A stretch of DNA of 64,000 bases from Streptomyces specialis. Its GTDB lineage: Bacteria > Actinomycetota > Actinomycetes > Streptomycetales > Streptomycetaceae. How positions within the stretch are numbered: position 1 is the first letter of the stretch; each line of letters opens with the position of its first letter. The stretch covers positions 186,001-250,000 of the forward strand of contig NZ_LN929769.1 in assembly GCF_001493375.1 (NCBI RefSeq). Reading direction: 5' to 3'. This document shows, piece by piece, positions 13,102-22,113 of the stretch. Made by a program: the position numbers and the translations under genes. The notes below the pieces were generated by a model, which was not told the origin of the DNA, searched no databases, and worked only from the letters and a program-made list of their open reading frames with translations.

Positions 13102-13138
13102 GGGCCGGGCGCGCCCCCGAAGGTGACGCGCCCGGCCC
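13102..13138. terminator. Bidirectional terminator between convergent genes
   Basis: A perfect 12-bp stem (GGGCCGGGCGCG with its complement) and a 13-base loop lie between the ends of the methyltransferase and the ABC permease. Confidence 0.75.
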
Positions 13139-13157
13139 GCTCCGCCGGTCCTGCCGG

Positions 13158-15704
13158 TCAGTCCGCCTTGATGGCCTCCAGCATGTTGAGCTTCGCCGCG
13201 CGGCGGGCCGGCCACAGCGCCGCCAGGACGCCGACCAGACCGGCCAGGACCAGGAAGATCACCATCCGGGTCCACGGCAGCACCAGCTCGAAGTCCGCGA
13301 TGAACCCGGCGAGCATCTCCCCGACGGCCCAGCCGAAGAACGTGCCCAGCGCGACGCCCAGCACGCCGCCGAAGAGCGCGATGACCACCGCCTCCAGCCG
13401 CACCATCCGCTTCGTGGACCGCCGCTCCAGGCCGATGGCCCGCAGCATGCCGATCTCCTGGCGGCGCTCGAACACCGACATGGCCAGGGTGTTGATGACG
13501 CCGAGGACGGCCACGATCACCGCCATCGCCAGCAGCCCGTAGACCAGGTTCAGCAGGAGCGTGAACATGTAGGCGATGTCCTCGGAGATGTCGTCCTTGT
13601 CCTGCACCAGGACCGCCGGGTTGTCGCCGAGGACCTGCTCCAGGCGCTCCTTCGTCGCGTCGCTCGCGCCGTTCTCCGTGCGCAGCATGACCTGGACGTC
13701 CTCGACGCGCTGCATGTGCGGGGCGAGGGTGCCGTTGTCCAGCATGATGCCGCTGATCATGAGGTTGCCCTCGTAGAGCCCGGAGACGGTCAGCTCGCCG
13801 GTCGCGCCGTCCTCGTAGGTGACGGGGAACGTGGAGCCCAGCCGCCAGCCCTGGTCCTCGGCGGTGTCGGTGTCCACCACCACGTTCTGCCCGCTGAGGT
13901 TCTCGAAGGAGCCGGCGGTGAAGTCCAGGGACGTCAGCTCGTCGATGGACTCGCCGTTGACGCCCACGAGGTTCATGGTGTCGGGGTCGTCCGCGACGAG
14001 CGCCGGCGACATGCGCAGCCCGGTGATCGCGGTGACCTCCGGCTGCTCGGCAAGGGTGCGCTCCACCTCGGGGGAGAGCGGTCCGAAGCTCGCCAGCGAC
14101 ACCACGTAGTCCGAGCGCAGCGACGAGGTGGCCATGTTGTCGATGCTCTTGGACATCGAGTCCGCGATCACCGTGATGCCGGTGATCAGCGTGAGGCCGA
14201 TCATCAGCGCCGAGGCGGTGGCGGCGGTGCGGCGCGGGTTGCGGACGGCGTTGAGCCGGGCGAGGCGGCCGGAGACGCCGAACACGCGCAGCAGCGGGCT
14301 CGCCGCGGCGATCACCGGGCGGGACAGCAGCGGGGTGAGCACGAAGACGCCGATGACCAGCAGCCCGGCGCCGAGGCCCATGGTCGCGCCGTTGTCGTCC
14401 GCGCCGGTGCCGGCCACGACGAGCACGGCGCCGGCGGCGGAGAAGAGCGCGCCGATGGTGTTGCGGACGACCAGACCGCGGGCGGTCGGGCCGGAGTGCA
14501 CGCTGCTCATGGCCGCGACCGGCGGGATCTTCGCCGCGCGGCGGGCGGGCAGGTAGGCGGCGAGCATCGTCACCACGACACCGACGACCAGCGACGCCAG
14601 CACGGCCGGCGCCGAGATGATCAGCGGCCCGTCCGGGATCGTCATGTCGAACGAGGTCATCAGGGAGCGCAGGCCGACCGCGATGCCGATGCCCGCGGCG
14701 AAGCCGGTGACGCCCGCGACGACGCCCACGGCGAGCGCCTCGATCAGCACCGACCGGGTCACCTGCCGCCGGGTGGCGCCGACCGCGCGCAGCAGCGCCA
14801 GCTCCCGGGTGCGCTGCGCGACGAGCATGGTGAACGTGTTGGCGATGATGAAGATGCCGACGAACAGGGAGATCCCGGCGAAGGCGAGCATCGTCGTGCG
14901 GAGACCGCTGGTGGCCTGCTCGATCTCGGCGGCCTGGTCCGTCGCGAGCTGCCGGCCGGTGATGGCCTCGGCGTCGGCGGGCAGCAGCGGGGTGACCGCG
15001 TCCTTCAGCTCCTGCTGCGTCGTCCCCTCGGCGGCCTCCAGCATGATCTGGGTGTACTCACCGGGCGCGGTGTACAGCTCCTGGGCGGTGGCCGTGTCGA
15101 ACAGCAGCAGGGAGCCGCCGGCCGCGACGGTGCCGTCGTCGGTGGTGAAGATGCCGGTGATGGTCTCCTCGCGGACCGGGCCGTCCACCGAGACGCGGGC
15201 GGTGTCGCCCACCTGGTAGTCGGCGCGGTCGGCGGTGGTGGCGTCCAGCGCGATCTCGCCGGCCCGCTCGGGGGCGCGGCCCTCGGTCATCGGGTAGCGC
15301 TCGGCGTCGCCGCCGGTCCCGGTGCCGGCGTAGTAGTTGGCGCCGCTGGTGTCCCAGCCGGCGCCGACGAGGTCGCCGTCCTTGTCGGCCAGGGCGGCGA
15401 AGCCGGAGACGCGGCCGGTGGCCGAGGCGACGCCCGGCAGGGCCGTCACCTGGTCGAGCAGCTCCTGGCGGAGGTTGGCGGCGTCACCCGGGGTCTCCTC
15501 GGCGGCGTCGCTGTCGTCGTCCGGCTGGACGGCCACGTCCACGTTCGTCAGGCCCTCCTCCGAACTGCGCTGGAAGGCCTCGGAGACGGTGGACGTGAAG
15601 ACGAGGGTGCCGGACACGAAGGCGACGCCGAGCAGCACGGCCAGGGTCGTCATCATCAGCCTGGCCTTGTGCGCGAGCACGTTGCGCAGGGCGGTTTTGA
15701 GCAT
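13158..15704 (-). CDS. ABC transporter permease, FtsX/MacB type
   Basis: An 848-residue integral membrane protein with two FtsX-like permease domains. The layout is a first membrane helix at residues 15-35 (LMMTTLAVLLGVAFVSGTLV), a large extracytoplasmic MacB periplasmic-core region, three helices around residues 260-400, a second anchor and extracellular region, and three C-terminal helices. Motifs such as ELALLRAVGATRRQV and EIGMLRAIGLERRSTKRMV are the cytoplasmic coupling helices, and YLPARRAAKIPP marks the end of the first FtsX domain. It lies 64 bases downstream of its ATPase. The substrate is unknown. Related systems export peptides, lipoproteins or antibiotics, or signal to cell-wall enzymes. 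Confidence 0.92.
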   Translation of the reverse strand: MLKTALRNVLAHKARLMMTTLAVLLGVAFVSGTLVFTSTVSEAFQRSSEEGLTNVDVAVQPDDDSDAAEETPGDAANLRQELLDQVTALPGVASATGRVSGFAALADKDGDLVGAGWDTSGANYYAGTGTGGDAERYPMTEGRAPERAGEIALDATTADRADYQVGDTARVSVDGPVREETITGIFTTDDGTVAAGGSLLLFDTATAQELYTAPGEYTQIMLEAAEGTTQQELKDAVTPLLPADAEAITGRQLATDQAAEIEQATSGLRTTMLAFAGISLFVGIFIIANTFTMLVAQRTRELALLRAVGATRRQVTRSVLIEALAVGVVAGVTGFAAGIGIAVGLRSLMTSFDMTIPDGPLIISAPAVLASLVVGVVVTMLAAYLPARRAAKIPPVAAMSSVHSGPTARGLVVRNTIGALFSAAGAVLVVAGTGADDNGATMGLGAGLLVIGVFVLTPLLSRPVIAAASPLLRVFGVSGRLARLNAVRNPRRTAATASALMIGLTLITGITVIADSMSKSIDNMATSSLRSDYVVSLASFGPLSPEVERTLAEQPEVTAITGLRMSPALVADDPDTMNLVGVNGESIDELTSLDFTAGSFENLSGQNVVVDTDTAEDQGWRLGSTFPVTYEDGATGELTVSGLYEGNLMISGIMLDNGTLAPHMQRVEDVQVMLRTENGASDATKERLEQVLGDNPAVLVQDKDDISEDIAYMFTLLLNLVYGLLAMAVIVAVLGVINTLAMSVFERRQEIGMLRAIGLERRSTKRMVRLEAVVIALFGGVLGVALGTFFGWAVGEMLAGFIADFELVLPWTRMVIFLVLAGLVGVLAALWPARRAAKLNMLEAIKAD

Positions 15705-15768
15705 GGGGGATCCAGACAGTGGTGTGGGCGGGCGGAAAGTCGGGAGCGAGGGGACGCCGGGACGGGCG

Positions 15769-16530
15769 TCAGCTCGTGCGGCCTCCGGCGTCGAACCGCT
15801 TCATGTGCTCCAGCACGCGCTCGGCGGTCGGCTCCGCCATGTCGTCCACGACGCGGCCGTCGGCGAGGAAGACGACGCGGTCGGCGTAGGACGCGGCGAC
15901 CGGGTCGTGGGTGACCATCACGACCGTCTGGCCCAGCTCCCGCACCGAGTTGCGCAGGAAGCCGAGGATCTCGGCGCCGGCCCGGGAGTCGAGGTTGCCG
16001 GTGGGCTCGTCGCCGAAGATGATGTCGGGCTGCCCGGCGAGCGCCCGCGCCACGGCGACGCGCTGCTGCTGGCCGCCGGACAACTGGGCGGGCCGGTGCT
16101 TGAGCCGGTCGGCGAGGCCCACGGTGGTGATCACGGTGTCCAGCCACGCCGTGTCCGGCTTGCGGCCGGCTATGTCCATGGGCAGCCGGATGTTCTCGAT
16201 GGCGTTGAGCGTGGGCAGCAGGTTGAACGCCTGGAAGATGAAGCCGATCCGGTCCCGGCGCAGCTTCGTCAGCTTCTTGTCGCTCAGCCCGGTCAGCTCC
16301 GTGTCGCCGATGCGGGCCGAGCCGCCCGAGACGGAGTCGAGGCCGGCCATGCAGTGCATCAGCGTGGACTTGCCGGAGCCGGACGGGCCCATGATCGCGG
16401 TGAACTCGGACTGGCGGAATTCGACCGAGACGTGGTCGAGTGCCACGACCCGGGTCTCGCCCTCTCCGTACACCTTGGTCAGATCCGTGGCCTTGGCGGC
16501 GTATGCGGTCGAGGGGGCTGAGGGGGACAC
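15769..16530 (-). CDS. ABC transporter ATP-binding protein, MacB/LolD type
   Basis: A 253-residue nucleotide-binding subunit. It has Walker A GPSGSGKSTLMHC, a Q-loop near FIFQAFNLLPTLNA, signature LSGGQQQRVAVARAL, Walker B IIFGDEPTGNLDS, and the H-loop in VVMVTHDPVAA. It starts at GTG 16530, preceded by AAAGGAGCT. It is transcribed ahead of the FtsX-type permease, with which it should form one exporter. Confidence 0.95.
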   Translation of the reverse strand: MSPSAPSTAYAAKATDLTKVYGEGETRVVALDHVSVEFRQSEFTAIMGPSGSGKSTLMHCMAGLDSVSGGSARIGDTELTGLSDKKLTKLRRDRIGFIFQAFNLLPTLNAIENIRLPMDIAGRKPDTAWLDTVITTVGLADRLKHRPAQLSGGQQQRVAVARALAGQPDIIFGDEPTGNLDSRAGAEILGFLRNSVRELGQTVVMVTHDPVAASYADRVVFLADGRVVDDMAEPTAERVLEHMKRFDAGGRTS

Positions 16531-16722
16531 CGGTGAGCTCCTTTGCCGGGGTGGGGGAGGTACGGTCCCATCCTGGGCCAGCCACCCGACGCGGGGGATC
16601 CCTCCACGTGCGGGTTCCGGGGAGTTCTTCAGGGCTACGCGCGCACCGCGCCCCTCCTACCTGAGGAGGAGGTGACCCCTGAGTATCCGTGAGGCTGCGG
16701 AGGGTTGATTTGCGTCATTCCT

Positions 16723-16749
16723 CGGTCGCCGCGGGCCCTGCGGCGACCG
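16723..16749. other. Hairpin in the ABC-bldA intergenic region
   Basis: A 10-bp perfect stem (CGGTCGCCGC with its complement) has a GGGCCCT loop. The region 16531-16910 holds the divergent leader of the ABC operon and the promoter region of bldA. I see no open gene there. A TAAAAT at 16804-16809 could be a -10 element, but no convincing -35 partner is present. Confidence 0.4.
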
Positions 16750-16910
16750 CATGAAGCGGCCCGTGACCGGGCAGTAGCCACCTGATGACTCGTCAGCAGC
16801 TCATAAAATCAGACAACGTCGGCCTGGGGCACCGGTGTTCGGCCGAACCAGACCGTTAAGCTCATGAGCGACACGGCGCGCCTGTGCGCCCGGTACGGCT
16901 TGGGATCTGT

Positions 16911-16992
16911 GCCCGGATGGTGGAAAGCAGACACGGCGAGCTTAAAACTCGCTGGCCTTCGGGCCGTGCCGGTTCAAGTCCGGCTCCGGGCA
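16911..16992 (+). tRNA. bldA: tRNA-Leu(TAA), bldA
   Basis: This class II tRNA has acceptor stem GCCCGGA with TCCGGGC and an anticodon arm GCGAG-CTTAAAA-CTCGC, giving anticodon TAA at 16943-16945. It has a long variable arm with a TTCG loop, and T-arm GCCGG-TTCAAGT-CCGGC. It reads UUA codons. In Streptomyces the single tRNA of this type is bldA, the developmental switch needed for aerial growth and many antibiotics. The downstream gene and the neighbourhood (ABC exporter, thiolase) fit the known locus. CCA is only partly encoded (ACC). Confidence 0.95.
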
Positions 16993-17160
16993 CCCCAGAG
17001 CGGTACGACGTCCCGCCCCCGGCCCTTCCCCGGCCGGCTCCGGGCCCGCCGGGAACAGCGCGGCTCTTCCCCACGTTCTCATGAGTGCACTACCGTGCGG
17101 TCTTTGCTTACGCATTACTCTGGTGGTCAAGGCCGCGCCGTGCGGCCATGAAGGAGTGAG

Positions 17161-18021
17161 ATGAGGAGCAGCAACCCGGTCTTCACGCGTCGGGGGTTCA
17201 GTCGGGACGGTGGCTACGCCGGCTTCAACGCCGGACCTGCCCCGCAGACCGGGACTCCGTACGCGGGCAGCCCGACCAACCCGTACGCGCAGCCGGGTAA
17301 CCCGTATGCGCAGCCGCAGGCGGGCCCGCAGGGCGGACTCGTGCCGCCCGGCGCTCCCGCGCGCGCCGGTGTGATGACGATCGACAGCGTCGTCTCCCGC
17401 ACCGCGCTCACCCTGGGCACCGTCGTCCTCACGGCGGCGGCGGCCTGGATCGCCGACCTCCCGCTCGGCGCCGCGCTCGCCGCCGCCCTCGTCGCGCTGG
17501 TCCTGGCGCTGGTGCAGAGCTTCAAGCGCCAGCCGTCGCCCGCGCTGATTCTCGGATATGCCGCGTTCGAGGGCCTCTTCCTGGGCTCCCTGAGCAACGC
17601 GATCAACCAGGGCGCGCCCGGCGCGGCCATGCAGGCCGTGATCGGCACCATGGCCGTCTTCGCCGGCGTGCTGTTCATGTACAAGCAGCGGATCATCCGG
17701 GTCACCGCCCGGTTCACCCGCTTCGTGCTGGCCGCCGCGGTCGGCTTCGTCCTGCTCTCCCTGGTGAACCTGGTCGTCGCCCTCATCGGCGACGGCAACG
17801 GTCTGGGTCTGCGCGACGGCGGCCTCGGCATCGTCTTCGGCATCGTGGGCATCCTGCTCGGCGCCTGCTTCCTCGCCCTGGACTTCAAGCAGGTCGAGGA
17901 CGGCATCGCCTACGGCGCCCCGGAGAACGAGTCCTGGCTCGCCGCCTTCGGCCTGACCCTCACCCTGGTGTGGATCTACCTGGAGTTCCTGCGGCTGATC
18001 GCCATCCTCCAGGGCGACTGA
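17161..18021 (+). CDS. Bax inhibitor-1/YccA-family membrane protein
   Basis: A 286-residue protein. A soluble N-terminus of about 75 residues is rich in Gly, Pro, Tyr and Ala-Gln repeats (NPYAQPGNPYAQPQ). Seven hydrophobic segments follow, typical of the BI-1/YccA group. Motifs are GYAAFEGLFLGSLSNAI and the C-terminal ASP/Glu-containing DFKQVEDGIAYGAPENESW. E. coli YccA interacts with the FtsH protease. The role in actinomycetes is unknown. The start ATG 17161 has GAAGGAG 5 bases upstream. Confidence 0.9.
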   Translation: MRSSNPVFTRRGFSRDGGYAGFNAGPAPQTGTPYAGSPTNPYAQPGNPYAQPQAGPQGGLVPPGAPARAGVMTIDSVVSRTALTLGTVVLTAAAAWIADLPLGAALAAALVALVLALVQSFKRQPSPALILGYAAFEGLFLGSLSNAINQGAPGAAMQAVIGTMAVFAGVLFMYKQRIIRVTARFTRFVLAAAVGFVLLSLVNLVVALIGDGNGLGLRDGGLGIVFGIVGILLGACFLALDFKQVEDGIAYGAPENESWLAAFGLTLTLVWIYLEFLRLIAILQGD

Positions 18022-18075
18022 CGCGGCCGGCGGCGCCCCGCCAGGGGACCGCCGGACGCACGTGCCACGCGAGAA

Positions 18076-18108
18076 GGGCCCCGGCGGGACATCGTCCCGC
18101 CGGGGCCC
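18076..18108. terminator. Bidirectional terminator
   Basis: A 15-bp perfect stem (GGGCCCCGGCGGGAC with its complement) and an ATC loop lie between the convergent YccA-like and hypothetical genes. It is one of the strongest hairpins in the window. Confidence 0.85.
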
Positions 18109-18141
18109 TCGCGCGTCTCTCCCACCGGGGAGCCGCGCCGG

Positions 18142-18459
18142 TCACGCCCGCCGCAGCAGCTCCAGCGCCGCCGCCAGCTCGCGCCGGGCGGCGTCCTCGT
18201 CCGGGGCGGCGGCGATCGCCCGCGACAGGTCGTGCCCGGCGACCGCCACCTGCTCCGCGATGACCCACACCCCCGCGTCCGGCATCTCGCGCGGCGCCCC
18301 GAACGCCCCTTCCAGGCGCTGCGCGCGCCGCGAAAGCTCCCTGGCCGTCTCCAGCCCCCGCACGCCCGCCTCGCGCCGCAGACGGCTCTCCGGCAGCGCC
18401 CGCAGCCGGTCCGCGAGCGTCTCCACGGCCTCGTCCAGCTCGCCGGTGTCCACGGTCAT
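18142..18459 (-). CDS. Conserved hypothetical protein, 105 aa
   Basis: A small soluble protein predicted to be almost entirely helical and rich in Ala, Arg and Glu. It has heptad-like repeats (LDEAVETLADRLRALPESRL) and a conserved-looking central WVIAEQVAVAGHDL. I recognise no domain. It follows the 310-residue membrane protein on the same strand 28 bases later, so the two may be co-transcribed. Confidence 0.6.
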   Translation of the reverse strand: MTVDTGELDEAVETLADRLRALPESRLRREAGVRGLETARELSRRAQRLEGAFGAPREMPDAGVWVIAEQVAVAGHDLSRAIAAAPDEDAARRELAAALELLRRA

Positions 18460-18487
18460 CCGCGCCGTCCCCTCGACCCGTCGCCCG

Positions 18488-19420
18488 CTACTCGCTGAGA
18501 TGCGTGGACGCCACCACGCGGTCGGCCAGCAGGTAGACGCTGTCCTGCCCGCAGGAGAACGTCAGCGCGTAGGCGCCGGACACCCCCGAGCCGCCCAGCA
18601 GCACCGGCCGGTCCCCGGCCCGCGCCGCCGCGGCGAGCCGCTCGGCCGCCTCCGGGTGGCCGGGCGAGAGACACAGCGTGGTGCCGTCGGCGAACAGGAA
18701 GACGTCCAGCGTGCCCAACGGGCCCTGCCGCACGTCGGTGAGCGGCGTCCTGGCCTCCGCCAGCTTCGCCAGCCGGTCCGTGGTGCGGCGGTGCTCCTCG
18801 CGCGCGGTGCGGTCGGCCGCGGCCCGTTCCACGGGCTCCCCGGACAGCGTGAAGCCCGGGTGCGACGGGTGCCTGCGGCGGGCCGCCGCCAGCTCGGCCG
18901 ACTCGCCGCTGTCGGCGGCGCTCTCGGTGGACAGCTCGGCACCGGCCCCGGCACCGGCCTCGGCGGGAGCCGGGCCGCTGTCGGCCTCCTCGCCCGGCTG
19001 CCGCGCCATGAGCACACCGCCGTCGCGGCCCGCGCCGGCCGCCGGCAGGCCCGAGTCGCTCAGCAGATACCGCTCCAGCAGGGCGTCGAGCAACTCCTCG
19101 TCGGCCTCCGCGACCTCGTACCCCAGGCCCCGGCCACCCAGCAGCGCGGCCGGGCCGTCGTTCTCCCGGGCGTCCTGCTCCGCCCAGTACGCGCGGGCCT
19201 CGGCCAGCTCCCGCTCCCGCTCGTCGGCCAGGGCGGCGGCGACGGCGCCGCGGATCTCCTCGGCCGGGACCTGCCGGGCCGCGGGCACCGTGCGCCCGCC
19301 CAGCTCGGCGCGGAGCGCGGCGACTTCCGCCCGCAGGCCGCGGGCGGTGTGCAGGGCTCCGGCGCCCAGGGCAACGGCGGTGCCTGCGGCCACCAGCAGG
19401 ATGACGGATATGGCGCTCAC
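18488..19420 (-). CDS. Hypothetical N-terminally anchored protein
   Basis: The 310 residues begin with a membrane anchor (SVILLVAAGTAVALGAGAL) and a coiled coil (RAEVAALRAELGG, DERERELAEARAYW). A low-complexity acidic middle comes next, then a folded C-terminus (DVRQGPLGTLDVFLFADG, ending YLLADRVVASTHLSE). I know no function. The architecture resembles a membrane-tethered sensor or scaffold. It shares a strand with the 105-aa gene downstream. Confidence 0.65.
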   Translation of the reverse strand: MSAISVILLVAAGTAVALGAGALHTARGLRAEVAALRAELGGRTVPAARQVPAEEIRGAVAAALADERERELAEARAYWAEQDARENDGPAALLGGRGLGYEVAEADEELLDALLERYLLSDSGLPAAGAGRDGGVLMARQPGEEADSGPAPAEAGAGAGAELSTESAADSGESAELAAARRRHPSHPGFTLSGEPVERAAADRTAREEHRRTTDRLAKLAEARTPLTDVRQGPLGTLDVFLFADGTTLCLSPGHPEAAERLAAAARAGDRPVLLGGSGVSGAYALTFSCGQDSVYLLADRVVASTHLSE

Positions 19421-19624
19421 GGACTCGCTCCCAGTGCTCTCGGTCCCTGACTTCTTATCTCAGGTTTCCGGGGCGCGGCCACGGCGTGCAGTGCGAAACG
19501 TCATGAACTGGACGGGACTTTGGTCCGAAACGCGCCCCCCGCACCCCGCTGAGCTGCGGTTTCGCGGGGAGCTCCACCCCGGATCACATCCCGGGGCCGC
19601 TTCGGTATCGCCCGTATATACCAA

Positions 19625-19665
19625 GTGACGTAGGCCACTTCCGCACCATGAGCACCTTACGTCAC
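19625..19665. promoter_or_regulatory. Inverted repeat GTGACGTA / TACGTCAC
   Basis: Two perfect 8-base arms lie 25 bases apart, just beyond the thiolase stop and upstream of the anchored-protein gene. The interval 19421-19667 holds no gene. The repeat could be a regulatory site for the minus-strand anchored protein or part of the thiolase 3' end. Confidence 0.35.
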
Positions 19666-19667
19666 CT

Positions 19668-20885
19668 TCAGCTCAGTCGCTCCAGGATCATGGCCATGCC
19701 CTGGCCGCCCCCGACACACATCGTCTCGAGGGCGAACTGCTTGTCGTGCCACCGCAACGAGTTGATGAGCGTAGTCGTGATCCGCGCGCCCGTCATGCCG
19801 AACGGGTGCCCGACCGCGATGGCGCCGCCGTTGACGTTGAGCTTGTCGATGTCGATGCCCAGGTCACGGTAGGAGGGGATGACCTGCGCGGCGAACGCCT
19901 CGTTGATCTCGACCAGATCGATGTCGTCGATGGTCATCCCGGCGCGGGCCAGGGCCTGCTGGGTGGCGGCGACCGGGCCGTAGCCCATGATCTCCGGCGA
20001 CAGGCCCGAGACCCCGGTGGACACGATCCGCGCCAGCGGCGTCAGCCCCAACTCCCGTGCCTTGGTGTCCGACATGACCACCAGCGCGGCGGCGCCGTCG
20101 TTCAGCGGGCAGGCGTTGGCCGCGGTGACCAGGCCGTCGGGGCGGAACACCGGCTTGAGCCCGGAGACGCCCTCCAGCGTCACGCCCGGGCGCGGGCCGT
20201 CGTCGGCGCTGACGACCGAGCCGTCCGGCAGCGTCACCGGGGTGATCTCCCGCTGCCAGAAGCCGTCCGCGATGGCCTTCTCGGCCAGGTTCTGCGAGCG
20301 GACCGCGAACTCGTCCATCTCCTGCCGCGTGACGCCCTTCAGGCGCGCCAGGTTCTCGGCGGTCTGGCCCATCGCGATGTACACGTCGGGCAGTTCGCCG
20401 TCCTCGCGCGGGTCGTGCCAGCCCTCCCCGGCGGTCTCCGAGCGCCGCTCGGTGCGGGCCTGGGCGGCGTCGAAGAGCGGGTTCTGGGTGCCCTCCATGT
20501 TGTCGGAGGTGCCGTAGACCTGGCGCGAAACCGTCTCCACACCGGCCGAGATGAAGACGTCGCCCTCACCGGCCTTGATCGCGTGGAACGCCATCCGCGT
20601 CGTCTGGAGCGACGACGAGCAGTAGCGCGTGATCGTACAGCCGGGGAGCTGGTCCAGGCCGAGCTGGACGGCCACCACGCGGCCGAGGTTGTGGCCCTGC
20701 TCGCCGCCCGGCAGGCCGCAGCCCAGCATCAGGTCGGCGATGTCGGACGGGTCGAGCCCGGGGACCTGGTCCAGCGCGGCGCGCACGATCGTGGCGGTCA
20801 GGTCGTCGGGGCGTACATCCTTCAGCGAGCCCTTGAAGGCGCGGCCGATCGGTGAACGGGCGGCGGAGACGATCACTGCTTCGGG
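19668..20885 (-). CDS. Acetyl-CoA acetyltransferase (thiolase)
   Basis: This enzyme condenses or cleaves acyl-CoA in fatty-acid beta-oxidation or acetoacetyl-CoA formation. The 405 residues carry the nucleophilic Cys90 (RYCSSSLQTTRMA), the active-site His in NGGAIAVGHPFGMTGAR, and the second Cys in MCVGGGQGMAMI. Full thiolase length and all catalytic residues are present. I choose GTG 20885 because GGAGGA lies 5-10 bases upstream and the protein aligns from PEAVIVSAARSPIGRA. Further upstream codons give a non-homologous Arg/Ser-rich leader. Confidence 0.95.
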   Translation of the reverse strand, partial: PEAVIVSAARSPIGRAFKGSLKDVRPDDLTATIVRAALDQVPGLDPSDIADLMLGCGLPGGEQGHNLGRVVAVQLGLDQLPGCTITRYCSSSLQTTRMAFHAIKAGEGDVFISAGVETVSRQVYGTSDNMEGTQNPLFDAAQARTERRSETAGEGWHDPREDGELPDVYIAMGQTAENLARLKGVTRQEMDEFAVRSQNLAEKAIADGFWQREITPVTLPDGSVVSADDGPRPGVTLEGVSGLKPVFRPDGLVTAANACPLNDGAAALVVMSDTKARELGLTPLARIVSTGVSGLSPEIMGYGPVAATQQALARAGMTIDDIDLVEINEAFAAQVIPSYRDLGIDIDKLNVNGGAIAVGHPFGMTGARITTTLINSLRWHDKQFALETMCVGGGQGMAMILERLS

Positions 20886-20934
20886 CACGGGGTCCTCCAG
20901 GCGGCTGCTGCTGGCACGAGCTCTCGCGCGCAAA

Positions 20935-21975
20935 TTACCCGCTGGTAGCGGTGTGTGTCACGTGCATGTGAACGTGATCCTGGTCCTGCCCGGGCAGCGG
21001 CCGGCGCCGCCGGCGGCGCAGCAGTGCCCCGGGCGCGCGCTGGCCCGCGGCCCGCGCCGCGCTGACCTCGGTGCCGCCCTCCGCCGCCGCCTTCACCGCC
21101 GCGTCCGCCACCGGCAGCAGCCGCTCCCGGCGGCGCACCCCCTCCCGCTCCTCCTCCGGCCACGCGCCGAGCGCGGCGCACAGCGTCGGCAGGATCGCCA
21201 TGGCGGCCGTCGCGTACCCCTGCGCGGACGGGTGGTAACGGTCCGGGCCGAACAGCTCGCGCGGGTTCGCGGCGAACTCGGGCCCCAGCAGCGTGCCCAG
21301 CGACACCGTCCGGCCGCCCAGCTCCACCACCGCGATCGTCTGGGCCGCCGCGAGCTGCCGGCACAGCCGGCGCGCGATCCAGCGCAGCGGCTGACCCACC
21401 GGCTCCACCGAGCCGAGGTCCGGGCAGGTGCCGACGATCACCTGGCAGCCGGCCGTGCGCAGCCGGGCCACCGCGTCCGACAGGTGCTTGACCGAACGCG
21501 CCGGGGGCACGTGCCCGGTGATGTCGTTGGCACCGATCATGATCACGCACGCGTCCGGGACCGGCGCCCGGCCCGGGTCGGTCAGCAGCAGCGACACCTG
21601 CCGCTCCAGATCGGCCGAGCCGGCGCCGGACAGCGCCACGTTGTGCAGCTCCACCGGGCGCTCGGAGGCCGCCGCGAGCCCCGATGCCAGCAGGGCGCCC
21701 GGCGTCTGCCCCGCGCGCCGCACGCCGAGCCCGGCCGCCGTCGAGTCGCCCAGCATGGCCAGCCGCCACGGCGCCCCTCGGGTGCCGGCGAACGCCGTCC
21801 CGTACAGCCCCTCCGCGACGGGCGGCTCGGCGTCCGGCCCGTGACCGAGCCGGCGTCGCGCGTACCGCATCTCGGTGAGCACCAGCCCGGCCGCCGCCCC
21901 GCCCACCAGGCTGATCCCGCCACCGCCGAACGCCGCCGCGGTCGCGATCCTCCGTGCCACTCTCGCCCTCGACAT
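20935..21975 (-). CDS. SGNH/GDSL-family hydrolase
   Basis: An esterase or lipase-type serine hydrolase of 346 residues. The N-terminus has a membrane anchor or signal (GGGGISLVGGAAAGLVLTEM). Block I is MLGDSTAAGLG (nucleophile Ser), block III is MIGANDIT, and block V is DRYHPSAQGY (Asp/His). The C-terminus is basic. This group of actinobacterial SGNH proteins often carries the N-terminal anchor and is thought to act on the cell-surface side. The substrate is unknown. The start ATG 21975 is preceded by GGGAG. The gene is divergent from cystathionine beta-synthase. Confidence 0.9.
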   Translation of the reverse strand: MSRARVARRIATAAAFGGGGISLVGGAAAGLVLTEMRYARRRLGHGPDAEPPVAEGLYGTAFAGTRGAPWRLAMLGDSTAAGLGVRRAGQTPGALLASGLAAASERPVELHNVALSGAGSADLERQVSLLLTDPGRAPVPDACVIMIGANDITGHVPPARSVKHLSDAVARLRTAGCQVIVGTCPDLGSVEPVGQPLRWIARRLCRQLAAAQTIAVVELGGRTVSLGTLLGPEFAANPRELFGPDRYHPSAQGYATAAMAILPTLCAALGAWPEEEREGVRRRERLLPVADAAVKAAAEGGTEVSAARAAGQRAPGALLRRRRRRPLPGQDQDHVHMHVTHTATSG

Positions 21976-22113
21976 GGCCCGCTCCCGACTTGCCCCCGGC
22001 TCACCGCCGGACCCGATCCTCACTGGAAGTGGTGCCCAGCGCGGGCCGTCGCGCAACGCAATAGGCTGCTGGGAGAGGGTGGAGGAACCCGCCCCTGACA
22101 TGCGGAGACCCAG

